This document shows, in pieces, positions 1 through 7,876 of a stretch of DNA of 27,227 bases. The notes under the pieces were generated by a model, which was not told where the DNA came from, ran no database searches, and saw only the letters and a program-made list of their open reading frames with translations. The DNA comes from CAYFWF01 sp964346815. Its GTDB lineage: Bacteria > Acidobacteriota > Aminicenantia > Aminicenantales > Aminicenantaceae. The stretch spans positions 1-27,227 of the forward strand of contig CAYFWF010000061.1 in the NCBI GenBank assembly GCA_964346815.1, in the 5' to 3' direction. A program made the translations under genes and the position numbers. Numbering within the stretch: position 1 is the first letter of the stretch; each line of letters begins with the position of its first letter.

Positions 1-31
1 ATTCAGGTGTGGCTTTTGTCTTGACACTCAT
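1..31 (-). CDS. 5' end of an unidentified gene running off the left edge
   Basis: Ten codons on the minus strand begin with ATG at 31-29 and read MSVKTKATPE before the window ends. A good ribosome binding site, AAGGAG, lies at 43-38 on the same strand, six bases before the ATG. A perfect TATAAT is further upstream. Too little of the protein is visible to name it. Its start and promoter occupy the place where the missing N-terminal half of the neighbouring recombinase would be expected, so that recombinase is not simply interrupted by a point mutation here. Confidence 0.45.
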   Translation of the reverse strand, partial: MSVKTKATPE

Positions 32-53
32 AGATATCTCCTTGCTTGGTTTT

Positions 54-59
54 ATTATA
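54..59 (-). promoter_or_regulatory. Candidate -10 box of the left-edge gene
   Basis: The minus strand reads TATAAT, a perfect sigma-70-type -10 hexamer, 22 bases before the ATG at 31. I see no convincing -35 box at 16-18 bp spacing; the expected place is A/T-rich. The call rests on the single hexamer and its distance to the start. Confidence 0.3.
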
Positions 60-125
60 CGTAAACTATAGCTTAGAAAATATCATGCCGTGTCCAAATC
101 TTGCTGACGTCAAATAAAACAGCTA

Positions 126-1379
126 TTGGAAATATTCAATGCAAAGCGTCTGACACTTAGCCAAGCTCTCAGAGTCGCAAACGACATAGGCCTCAGAAGC
201 TCTAAAGGAAACAAATTGGTAGTAAGGGAGGATATAGCAAGAATCGTTCGAGAACATTTTTATTATGGCGAATTCGTGTGCAAAGGCAAGATATATGAGA
301 TCAAAGTACACGGTTATGAGCCTCTTATAACGAAAAAGATATGGGAGGAGAATCAAGAAATTTTGGAGCAGAGGAAGAAGTACCGCAAACCGGAAGGTGG
401 CAAATTGAAGTTTCGTTTCAATCAGCTTATACGTTGTGGTCATTGTGGCCGGCTGTTATTCGGAATCCAGTCCGTTTATCGTGTTAAGTGGAAAAAGGTG
501 GATGGTTCAATATCACAGAAAGAATATAAATATCCTATCAAGTATGGATGCACACACGGCCTTTGGTACACAGTTGATGGCGCAGTGCCAATCCCAAAAG
601 AATACATTGATGAAGAAAATTTGGTGGTCAAGAAAAATATCACATACGAAGGGGATTATTATTTCGATGAGAAGGAAGATAGCTGGAAAGTGAAGAAGGA
701 GACGTGGTTGAAAAAAGGCATCAAGGTTCAGAAGCTGAAATGTGGCATGCCGTATTTCATGGAGACCGAGATTGAGAGAATCCTAGCCGACAATATCGAC
801 CTAATCAAATTCAACACGAAGAATTGGAAGGAGATGAAATCTAAGCTTTTTAAAGATGAGACAAAGGAATTCCTGGATTACGAAATCCAGTCGTTGCGGT
901 CGGAGCAGTCGAAGAACGAGACAAGGATGGAAAAGCTCTATAATGATTATGATAAAGGGGTAATCACGGGAGATTTTACAAAGAAGCAACAGGATAAGAT
1001 TGAGGCCCGGCAACAGGAGATCAGAAAACGGTTGAATGAGCTTGAAGATGAACGTCGGTTGTATGATGAAAAAATAGGCCGATCAATCCAGATCATCGAC
1101 AATCTGAAGGGCTGGAAAGAGAAGTGGGAAGCCGCCAGTGATGATAAGAAAAATGAGATGCTCCGTCTTATGACTGTTAAAATTTCCACATTCAGTCACA
1201 GGGACACGATAGACGGAAAAGATTATGATTGGAAAGATTTGCAATTTGTTTGGAATGAAGAATTTAGCGATCTTTTTGAATTAGGAATCTTTGAGCAGGA
1301 TAAGAAAAAAGGTTCCAGAGAACCAGGCTATGGTGGTTCATTATTTCAATTTAACAGTAAAAAAATTAGGGATGGATAG
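126..1379 (+). pseudogene. Large serine recombinase, N-terminally truncated
   Basis: The 417 residues match the C-terminal part of a large serine site-specific recombinase. Residues 1-70 look like the Recombinase DNA-binding domain. A zinc-ribbon segment follows, with CGHCG near residue 100 and further cysteines at YGC and KLKCG. A long charged coiled coil covers about residues 250-330. The resolvase catalytic domain with its serine nucleophile, normally about 150 residues at the N-terminus, is absent. The frame is closed upstream by TGA at 105-107, and no resolvase remnant is seen in any frame of 1-125. The first possible start is TTG at 126 without a good ribosome binding site. The gene is therefore probably a decayed remnant of an integrated element; a trans-complemented split recombinase is less likely. 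It ends in TAG. Confidence 0.75.
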
Positions 1380-1751
1380 AGCGACATCGGAAGATTTAGC
1401 CTTCTCGAGCCAAACTTGGAGGGAATCCGACGAAGTCGGACCTGAGGACTGTTTGAGCACGGTGCGACCAATTGGAGTAGCCTGGGGATAGTAGAGAACA
1501 ATATGGTGCACGAACGGATAAATATGCGGAGTTCCGCAAGGCCGAGAAGTTTGGCGAGGGAATGGAGTACAAAACTTAAATTCTCATCGATCTTTGGTTC
1601 CGTTGCAATCGGAAAGGGAACGAGATATGATAATGACAAGCTGAAATGTTCGGGACAGGATACGCGCTTGGATGCCCAAACCCAAACTCGATCTCGTATA
1701 CATGGAGTGGTGCGACTATGCGGAAGAGTGCGTCTTGAGATTTCATATTCA
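1380..1751 (+). other. About 370 bp without a convincing gene
   Basis: The open frames here are short or read as arginine- and serine-rich sequence without recognisable motifs. The frame of the next gene stays open back to 1503, but its first 83 codons do not resemble the DUF3786 family. A perfect 6-bp hairpin, TCCGAC-GAA-GTCGGA, lies at 1426-1440 without a T-tract. The stretch may be flanking debris from the recombinase-bearing element. Confidence 0.4.
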
Positions 1752-2375
1752 ATGATCAGCGAAGACCTCTGGAAAAAGCTTTCAGGACTGGATATCATCG
1801 ACATTGAGCGACGGAGCCTGTCTGAGTACAATCCGGTGACACAAAGCTATCGTTTACGAATCCTCAACAAAAACTACGATATCTCCCCAGCAAACAGAAG
1901 CGTAAAGCTGGTTGGATCAGTTCCAGGTCAATCTCCAGACTTCTATCTACAGCTTGCAGCCGTCAACTATCTCATCGGAGCGAAAGACTTACCTTTGACC
2001 GGAAAGTGGACGGCCGGGACGCAATTCCCTTCAGGACCGCTGTTTTTTCGCGGGCCCCACAAGATGCCGACTCATGAGCTGGAAAAGGCCTTCGGTCGTA
2101 ATCAGGATGGCTTTGCCTCCCTTTCACTTTCTTTTGGAGGCAAAAAGGTGGATGGGGGCGATTGTGCTTTTGAATTCTTTTTCTTCCCCCGTCTCCCTGT
2201 GAGGTTGATTCTCTGGGTTGCTGATGAGGAGTTTCCTGCTCGAATGGTCTTTCTTTTTGACCGATCAGCAAATCAACACTTCAAGCTGGATGGATTATGG
2301 GCCGTGGGAAAAGCTCTCTCCAACCAGCTTCTCCAAAATATTCCAGAGATTAGAGAGAAGGATATTCCAAGGTAA
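1752..2375 (+). CDS. DUF3786 domain protein
   Basis: The 207-residue protein from ATG 1752 fits the DUF3786 family, which is of unknown function and found mainly in anaerobes. Visible hallmarks are a YLIGAKDLPLTGKW segment in the middle, FPRLPV followed by LWVADEEFPA, and FDRSANQHF near the C-terminus. The frame is open further upstream to ATG 1503, but those residues look like translated non-coding DNA, so I prefer the internal ATG. The ribosome binding site is weak (GAG at 1737-1739), which leaves the start uncertain. The gene converges with the regulator at 2398. Members of this family occur in genomes with corrinoid and CODH enzymes, so a link to those genes is possible but not shown. Confidence 0.65.
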   Translation: MISEDLWKKLSGLDIIDIERRSLSEYNPVTQSYRLRILNKNYDISPANRSVKLVGSVPGQSPDFYLQLAAVNYLIGAKDLPLTGKWTAGTQFPSGPLFFRGPHKMPTHELEKAFGRNQDGFASLSLSFGGKKVDGGDCAFEFFFFPRLPVRLILWVADEEFPARMVFLFDRSANQHFKLDGLWAVGKALSNQLLQNIPEIREKDIPR

Positions 2376-2397
2376 GGAAGATCCTGGATGAGATCAT

Positions 2398-3717
2398 CTA
2401 ATCTTTTTCAACGGCTTGCCAGCCCCACTTCTTGTATTTGCGTCGAAATTGGGAGGGTGGAATCTTCTCCACCTGCTTGAATGTCTTCGTAAAATGACTC
2501 TGGTCAAAAAAACCCGCCTCGATGGCACAATCTGCGAGACTGATATCCGTATTTAAAAGCAGATATTTTCCATAGTCGACTCTGAGCTTTTTGACATACT
2601 CAGAAAGTGACATCCCTGTCTCCTCTTTGAAGAGGTGAAGACACCTGCTCGTACTCAAACCACTGAACTTGGCGACCTCTTCAGATGTCAGCTTTCGGGT
2701 GAAGTTCAGATCGATATATTCGATTAATTTTCTGACCTTGATCTTTTTCTTCTTTTCTTTAGTGGCAGAGACTCTGATAATAAAATTGGTCAGGATATTA
2801 TTCAGCTTGAACAGCAGTTCATCTAAATCTGTTGCCTTATTCAACTCTATGAAATAAGAGTAGTTCATGCCCATCAAGTCCTTCGCATCCACCCCCGCTT
2901 CGATGGCTGTTCGTGAGATGATGACCACCAATTCGATGATTCGGACTTTGATGATTTCAAAATTCATTCCGCTCTCAAAAAAAATCGTTCCAAGGAATTC
3001 GTTGAGGATCTCCCTGGCTCCAGTTTTATCGCCGAGCTTGACTTTCTGGATGATCTCTTCCTGTTTGTCCAGAATTTTTCTCGCAACATCAGGCTTGTTT
3101 TTTTTAAGGTTATCCAGGAAATTGGCAATTTTGTATTGCTGGATGTATTCGGCTTTTCTGTCTTCGAAAAATTTCATATCATTGATATGGAATTTTCTTG
3201 TGAGGGCGAGAAGGTATGATACGTTTTCCCTCACCTTTTTGAGCGAAAAAATTTTGAGCTGCAAATTCCGTAGGTTTGGCTCATCCACGGTTTCATCGAA
3301 ACCCCTAAGGTTTTGGATTACCTCCTCCTTAAAATCTTGTTTCATCTCCGGAAAAATAGCAAAGCCGCTTAGAAATCCTCCTATGAGCTTTTTATTGAGA
3401 ACGATAGGCACGGCATACATGATCAGCCCGAGGGGGCAGTTCGTGATGTATCCCTCTCCCCACCGAAAAGCCTCTTCAATCGCTTTCAGCATTCTCAATC
3501 GACAATTATTCATCAAAACACTGTTCATGCCAGTCAGAGCTTGTTCACAAACCGTGCATTTTTTACCGCTGTATATGATTTCTCCGCTCGCATTTATGAG
3601 CACAAGGGGCAATCCTGTTTTTGTCGTGTATTTCCCTGAAACCATTTTGAACTTTGTCTCTGGCACGATTCTCTGAAGCTGCATGATTATTTCTCTTAAT
3701 TTGTATGAGTCTAGCAT
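2398..3717 (-). CDS. PocR-domain AraC-family transcriptional regulator
   Basis: The 439-residue protein has an N-terminal PocR-type ligand-sensing domain at about residues 15-180. It is recognisable by the spaced cysteines CTVC, NNC and TNC followed by PLGLIMYAVPI. A helical linker follows, then a C-terminal AraC-type double helix-turn-helix at about 335-432 with LTSEEVAKFSGLSTSR and the closing FDQSHFTKTFKQVEKIPPSQFR. PocR domains are known to bind small organic ligands. Here the divergent corrinoid and methyltransferase genes suggest sensing of a methylated substrate, which is inference. The start is ambiguous. ATG 3717 has no clear ribosome binding site, while ATG 3684 (residue 12) is preceded by AAGAGA. 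The stop is TAG; the next in-frame stop would add about 15 residues. Confidence 0.85.
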   Translation of the reverse strand: MLDSYKLREIIMQLQRIVPETKFKMVSGKYTTKTGLPLVLINASGEIIYSGKKCTVCEQALTGMNSVLMNNCRLRMLKAIEEAFRWGEGYITNCPLGLIMYAVPIVLNKKLIGGFLSGFAIFPEMKQDFKEEVIQNLRGFDETVDEPNLRNLQLKIFSLKKVRENVSYLLALTRKFHINDMKFFEDRKAEYIQQYKIANFLDNLKKNKPDVARKILDKQEEIIQKVKLGDKTGAREILNEFLGTIFFESGMNFEIIKVRIIELVVIISRTAIEAGVDAKDLMGMNYSYFIELNKATDLDELLFKLNNILTNFIIRVSATKEKKKKIKVRKLIEYIDLNFTRKLTSEEVAKFSGLSTSRCLHLFKEETGMSLSEYVKKLRVDYGKYLLLNTDISLADCAIEAGFFDQSHFTKTFKQVEKIPPSQFRRKYKKWGWQAVEKD

Positions 3718-3774
3718 AATCTTACAAAAATTACTTCCAAAATGCTAGACGAACCGTGTAACAAAATGCTAGAT
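3709..3774. promoter_or_regulatory. Three-copy ATGCTAGAY motif, candidate operator
   Basis: The motif AAAATGCTAGAY occurs twice in direct orientation at 3739-3750 and 3763-3774, exactly 24 bp apart. The core ATGCTAGAC also occurs inverted at 3709-3717, where it contains the annotated ATG of the regulator. All copies fall at or inside the divergent interval between the AraC-type regulator and the corrinoid gene. AraC proteins commonly bind spaced direct repeats. If the regulator really starts at ATG 3684, all three copies are intergenic. Confidence 0.5.
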
Positions 3775-3835
3775 TATTCAAGAATGAAGAAAATATCAGA
3801 TAGGTCAACGTGAATTGCCCTGTGAGGCTGTGAAA

Positions 3836-4495
3836 ATGGAGATACTTACCGAGATATCAAAAAACCTTGAGCTGGGGGATTCAACAGCAGTCAAAGAACT
3901 GCTGAGAAAAGCCCTTTCCATGAATATTGCACCTGAGAGCATTCTGAACTCTGGCCTTATTAAAGGGATGGAAGCTGTCGGGAAGAAATTCAGGAAGAAT
4001 GAAATATTTATTCCAGAAGTTCTGATCGCATCGAGAGCCATGAAATCGGCACTGGCTGTCATCAAACCATATATGAGTGAGGTCGGAGAACTCTTATTTG
4101 GAAAAATAGTCCTGGGCACAGTGAAAGGTGATCTTCATGACATCGGGAAAATGATCGTGAGTATCGCTTTGGAAAGGGAAGGATACGATATCATTGACAT
4201 CGGCATCGATGTTCCTAAAGAAGCCTTTCTCGAAACCGTCAAAAAAGAGAATCCAGATATACTGGGGATGTCAGCGCTTCTCACGACAACCATGTCTTAC
4301 ATGAGAGATGTCATAGATACGATCAAATCCGCTCAGTTAAAGAAAGACGTCAAAATTATCATCGGGGGAGCTCCCATCACCCAATCCTTTGCTGATGAGA
4401 TCGGGGCTGACGGTTACGCTCCAGAAGCGGAATCGGCAGTGACTCTTGTGAGAACCCTTCTCAATAAAAAAGAGACCGGACGGAGATCTCTATGA
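3836..4495 (+). CDS. Methyltransferase corrinoid protein 1 (MtbC/MttC type)
   Basis: This 219-residue protein carries the methyl group on a cobamide between a substrate methyltransferase and an acceptor. It has the usual two-domain build: a helical B12-binding cap at about residues 1-80 and a Rossmann-like B12 domain. The latter contains the cobalt-ligand motif GDLHDIG with the histidine at residue 101, then SALLTTTM and IIGGAPITQSFADEIGADGY. ATG 3836 is preceded by GAGG at 3824-3827, which is better than the upstream TTG at 3815. It is the first gene of the transcription unit divergent from the PocR/AraC regulator, so it is probably controlled by it. Its likely partner is the MetE-like protein downstream or one of the distal methyltransferases. 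Confidence 0.88.
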   Translation: MEILTEISKNLELGDSTAVKELLRKALSMNIAPESILNSGLIKGMEAVGKKFRKNEIFIPEVLIASRAMKSALAVIKPYMSEVGELLFGKIVLGTVKGDLHDIGKMIVSIALEREGYDIIDIGIDVPKEAFLETVKKENPDILGMSALLTTTMSYMRDVIDTIKSAQLKKDVKIIIGGAPITQSFADEIGADGYAPEAESAVTLVRTLLNKKETGRRSL

Positions 4496-4644
4496 AGTTT
4501 GCTGTCCTGGAAAGATGCAGATTCGATCACTCCGATCCCAAAACAAAGTCAGCGAGTGACAGAAAGGACAGGACCATACGAAATTCTCTGAAGCTCTTAC
4601 GAGCAAAACCTGGTGTTTGCGACCCATCCATACTACAAAAATAG
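4492..4644 (+). CDS. Small 50-residue ORF coupled to corrinoid protein 1
   Basis: ATG overlaps the TGA of the corrinoid gene (ATGA), the arrangement expected for translational coupling. The product is basic and begins MKFAVLERCRF. I do not recognise it. It ends in TAG at 4642-4644, and readthrough would add 18 residues counting Pyl before TGA. It may be a real small protein, a degraded gene, or chance. Apart from the overlap there is nothing to support it. Confidence 0.25.
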   Translation: MKFAVLERCRFDHSDPKTKSASDRKDRTIRNSLKLLRAKPGVCDPSILQK

Positions 4645-4682
4645 CAGAATCGTACAAAAAATTTGATGATATTTACTATATA

Positions 4683-4708
4683 CCTAGTATCATATTGACT
4701 ATTCTAGG
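4683..4708. promoter_or_regulatory. CCTAG...CTAGG inverted repeat upstream of MetE-like gene
   Basis: Five-base arms CCTAG (4683-4687) and CTAGG (4704-4708) flank 16 bases that contain TTGACT at 4695-4700, similar to a -35 box. No good -10 hexamer stands at the right distance. The 92-base stretch 4645-4736 is A/T-rich and could carry a promoter separating the MetE-like and acs genes from corrinoid gene 1. Confidence 0.25.
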
Positions 4709-4736
4709 AGTGTAGAATTGTGAATGGAGGTAAAAG

Positions 4737-5777
4737 ATGGCATTTAATCCTGGATGTTTGTCGACGGCGATCGGCAGCATGCCGCATGACGACCCTGCGG
4801 TCGCCTGCGATATCGTGTTGAAAACCATCCCTGAAATCCCCATTTGGCCGCAGTTGCCCAACATGGACTTCCGTGAAGAAATGGAAATCCAGTACAGCGA
4901 AGGATTTCCGGGCGTCGTCATAGACGAAGAAAAAAAGCGTATGTATTTCAAAACAGATACCGATGTTACTTCCGACTTTGAAAAATTTTACGAAAACTAC
5001 ATGGCCGGAAATCTCGACTATTTCAAAATCAGCCCGGAGTACAGCCGGGGCATCTACGAAATGGAAAAGAAACTGAAAGAAAAAGAATTTCCGGAGATGA
5101 AAATGTTCAAGAGCCATGTAACAGGACCGATCACCGTCGGACTTGGCCGTGTCGATGAGAACAAGCGTGCTATTTATTACAATGAAATGTTTCGGGATAT
5201 CATAGTCAAGGGAACAGAAATGAAGGCTCTCTGGATGCTGGACAAATTCAAATTTCTCGGATGCAAACAGATTTGTTTCATCGACGAGCCTATACTCTCG
5301 GGATTCGGTTCCTCGACATATGTCAGTCTTCATAGACAGGACGTGGTCCAGTACCTGAATGAAGTCGTACAAGCAATCCATAAAGCAGACGCCTTTGCCG
5401 GAACTCACTGCTGCGGTAACACCGAATGGACTATTCTCATCGATGCGGGGGTTGATATCATAAGTTTCGATGCTTACGAATATGCCGGCACCATTGCCTA
5501 CTACGCTAACCAGGTCGGGGCATTTTTGGAAAAAGGTGGTATCCTGGCCTGGGGAATAGTCCCTACTTCGGAAAAAATCAACTCAGAAACACCGGAATCT
5601 CTGGTCGAAAAATTAAAAGCCGGCGTGGACAACTTGGCTAAAAAAGGCATTGAGAAGAACCTGATTTGGGACAGATGTTTAGTCACTCCGAGCTGCGGAA
5701 CCGGCTCTTTGACAGTGGACCTGGCCGATAATATTTTCGGGCAGCTCTTTGAAGTCAGTAAAATTCTGAGAAGCTAA
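4737..5777 (+). CDS. Single-domain MetE-like methyltransferase (MesB candidate)
   Basis: The 346-residue protein is the length of the C-terminal catalytic half of cobalamin-independent methionine synthase (UROD/MetE fold) and opens with the typical CLSTAIGSMPHDDP. The zinc site is intact: H224-x-C226 in THCCGN and C320 in PSCGTG. It lacks the N-terminal folate-binding half of MetE, so it should take methyl from something other than methyl-folate. MesB is a known family of folate-independent methionine synthases found with CODH/ACS genes, thought to use the corrinoid iron-sulfur protein as methyl donor. The position just before acsA fits that. A coenzyme-specific methyltransferase of the MtbA type is an alternative. 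GGAGG at 4726-4730 supports the start. Confidence 0.75.
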   Translation: MAFNPGCLSTAIGSMPHDDPAVACDIVLKTIPEIPIWPQLPNMDFREEMEIQYSEGFPGVVIDEEKKRMYFKTDTDVTSDFEKFYENYMAGNLDYFKISPEYSRGIYEMEKKLKEKEFPEMKMFKSHVTGPITVGLGRVDENKRAIYYNEMFRDIIVKGTEMKALWMLDKFKFLGCKQICFIDEPILSGFGSSTYVSLHRQDVVQYLNEVVQAIHKADAFAGTHCCGNTEWTILIDAGVDIISFDAYEYAGTIAYYANQVGAFLEKGGILAWGIVPTSEKINSETPESLVEKLKAGVDNLAKKGIEKNLIWDRCLVTPSCGTGSLTVDLADNIFGQLFEVSKILRS

Positions 5778-5799
5778 CGCCTTATCAGAATATGGGAGA

Positions 5800-5849
5800 G
5801 AAAAATCCAGATTCAAAGGATGAGATTTTTCACTCATTCCGTGTATAAT
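5800..5849 (+). promoter_or_regulatory. A/T-rich hairpin and candidate -10 box before acsA
   Basis: An 8-bp perfect inverted repeat, GAAAAATC (5800-5807) and GATTTTTC (5824-5831), is followed by TATAAT at 5844-5849, 22 bases before the acsA ATG. There is no recognisable -35 box. The arrangement could be a promoter for the acs operon with an upstream operator; the hairpin is mostly A-T and may be chance. Confidence 0.3.
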
Positions 5850-5871
5850 TTTCTTTTTGAAAGAGAAGGCT

Positions 5872-7803
5872 ATGGATAAAAAGAGTATCGATAACACAGT
5901 CAACAGCATGCTCGACAGGGCTGCTGAAAAAGGCGTCGAAACTATCTGGGACCGTTCAGCACAGCAAAAATCCCGCTGTGGCTTCGGAGAACAAGGGCTC
6001 TGCTGCAAGAACTGCCACATGGGGCCTTGCCGGATCAATCCCAAAGGCAAAGAGCCCCGGACCGGTGTCTGCGGGGCTGCGGCCGAAGTGATCGCCGCCA
6101 GAAATTTCGGCCGGATGGTTGCAGCAGGTGCTGCCGCACACTCGGATCACGGTCGCGAGGTGGCCAAAACGCTGCTGTTGGCCGCCGAATCACCGGATTC
6201 AGGCTATAAAATCAAGGACACGAATAAATTGCGCAAGGTAGCACAGGTTCTTGGTGTGGAATACAAGGATAGAAAAAACGAAGAAATGGCCAAAGAAATC
6301 GCTCTCAGGGCTTTGGACAATTTCGGGAGGCAGGAGGGTGAGATCGATTTCATCCGCCTCGCACCGAAAACCCGGCAAGACCTATGGCACAACCTGGGAG
6401 TATCTCCCAGGGGCATCGACCGCGAAATCGTAGAGATGATGCACCGCACCCACATGGGCGTGGATAATGACCACCGCAACATCATGCACCACGCATCCCG
6501 TACTGCCTTGGCCGACGGCTGGGGAGGCTCAATGATCGCGACAGAGCTTCAGGACATTCTTTTCGGCACGCCTTCCCCGATTCGCGGACAAGTGAACCTC
6601 GGAGTTCTCTCCGAAAAGGAAGTGAACATCATCGTTCACGGCCATGAACCCGTGCTCTCTGAGATGCTTGTCGAAGCAGCCAGAGATAAAGATCTGCTTA
6701 AACTGGCCAAATCCAAAGGCGCCCGGGGAATCAACATGGCCGGTATCTGCTGTACGGCCAACGAAATACTTCTTCGCCACGGCCTGCCTATTGCGGGAAA
6801 CGTCCTTCAGCAAGAACTATCCATCAGCACAGGCGCCGTAGAAGCCATGATTGTGGACGTTCAATGCATCATGCCCTCCCTTCCTGACGTCAGCAAGTAC
6901 TTCCATACCGAGCTCATCACGACTTCGCCAAAAGGAAAGATCACCGGCGTCAAATATTACGAAATGGAAGAGAAAAATGCCCTGAAAACAGCAAAAAAAA
7001 TCGTCAGGGAAGCCATTCTCAACTTTCCCAACAGAGGTAAAGTGGATATTCCCAGGGAAAAAATGGATCTCATCGCCGGATTCAGTCATGAGGCCATCAA
7101 CTACATGCTGGGAGGTTCTTTCAGGGGCTCTTACACACCTCTGAACGACAATGTCATCAATGGCCGGATCAGGGGTGTCGCCGGCGTCGTCGGCTGCTGC
7201 AATCCAAAAGTCGTGCACGACCAGAGCCATGTCAGCTTGGTGGAAGAGCTCATCGCCAACGACGTTCTGGTTGTCCAGACCGGATGTTCGGCCATCGCTT
7301 GTGCCAAAGCCGGGCTGCTCACACCGGAGTCAGCCGTGAAATATGCAGGAAAAGGACTGGCTGAGGTTTGTGGAGCGGTCGGGATGCCGCCGGTCCTTCA
7401 TTCAGGTTCCTGCGTCGACAACAGCCGGATCCTTATCGCCCTTTCAGAGATGGTGAAGGTCGGAGGATTGGGAGAAGATATCAGCGACCTGCCTGTGGCC
7501 GGTGCCGCTCCTGAATGGATGAGCGAGAAAGCCATATCCATCGGGCACTATTTCGTCTCTTCGGGCGTCTTTACCGTGTTCGGCATAGGTCTTCCCATTA
7601 CCGGAAGCGACATATTTACAGAACACATCTTCAGGGAATTCGAAAAAATTTACGGGGGTATGTGGGCAGTGGAACAGGATCCCGGCAAAATGGCCGCCGG
7701 GATGATCGACCACATCGATTCCAAGAGGAGAAATCTGGGAATCGACCGGGAGAAAGAACGTATTCTCTTCGATATGGAGATGAGGAGAGAGCTGGAGATT
7801 TAA
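5872..7803 (+). CDS. acsA: Carbon monoxide dehydrogenase catalytic subunit
   Basis: This nickel-iron CODH interconverts CO2 and CO and feeds CO to acetyl-CoA synthase. The protein has 643 residues from ATG 5872, the normal size. The N-terminal cysteines for clusters D and B are all visible: C36 and C44 (D), then C45, C48, C53 and the GVCGA cysteine (B). The C-cluster ligands are present in order: the GHEP histidine, then cysteines in GICCTAN, VQCIM, GCCNP, QTGCSAIAC and GSCVDN. I chose ATG 5872 over the TTG at 5857; GAGAAGG precedes it closely. acsB follows after 73 bases. The link to acsB marks it as the AcsA type rather than a stand-alone CooS. Confidence 0.95.
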   Translation: MDKKSIDNTVNSMLDRAAEKGVETIWDRSAQQKSRCGFGEQGLCCKNCHMGPCRINPKGKEPRTGVCGAAAEVIAARNFGRMVAAGAAAHSDHGREVAKTLLLAAESPDSGYKIKDTNKLRKVAQVLGVEYKDRKNEEMAKEIALRALDNFGRQEGEIDFIRLAPKTRQDLWHNLGVSPRGIDREIVEMMHRTHMGVDNDHRNIMHHASRTALADGWGGSMIATELQDILFGTPSPIRGQVNLGVLSEKEVNIIVHGHEPVLSEMLVEAARDKDLLKLAKSKGARGINMAGICCTANEILLRHGLPIAGNVLQQELSISTGAVEAMIVDVQCIMPSLPDVSKYFHTELITTSPKGKITGVKYYEMEEKNALKTAKKIVREAILNFPNRGKVDIPREKMDLIAGFSHEAINYMLGGSFRGSYTPLNDNVINGRIRGVAGVVGCCNPKVVHDQSHVSLVEELIANDVLVVQTGCSAIACAKAGLLTPESAVKYAGKGLAEVCGAVGMPPVLHSGSCVDNSRILIALSEMVKVGGLGEDISDLPVAGAAPEWMSEKAISIGHYFVSSGVFTVFGIGLPITGSDIFTEHIFREFEKIYGGMWAVEQDPGKMAAGMIDHIDSKRRNLGIDREKERILFDMEMRRELEI

Positions 7804-7876
7804 AGGATGAATCCATATCGAGAAAATCGTGCCGCATCCGCTGGATTACGGGTCATGACATTGAAAGGGTAAGGGA

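Noticed and set aside
1291..1491. 66-residue ORF starting inside the recombinase
   Set aside because: It overlaps the recombinase in another frame and shows no motif; the unique part lies in the non-coding stretch.
1503..1751. N-terminal extension of the DUF3786 protein from ATG 1503
   Set aside because: The 83 extra residues are arginine- and serine-rich, do not fit the family and have no good ribosome binding site.
5857..5871. TTG start for acsA five codons upstream
   Set aside because: ATG 5872 gives the usual N-terminus, and the upstream codons include the likely Shine-Dalgarno bases.
7444..7713. Antisense ORFs within the acs and pyl genes
   Set aside because: They are shadows of GC-richer codon positions in strongly supported genes and show no family features.
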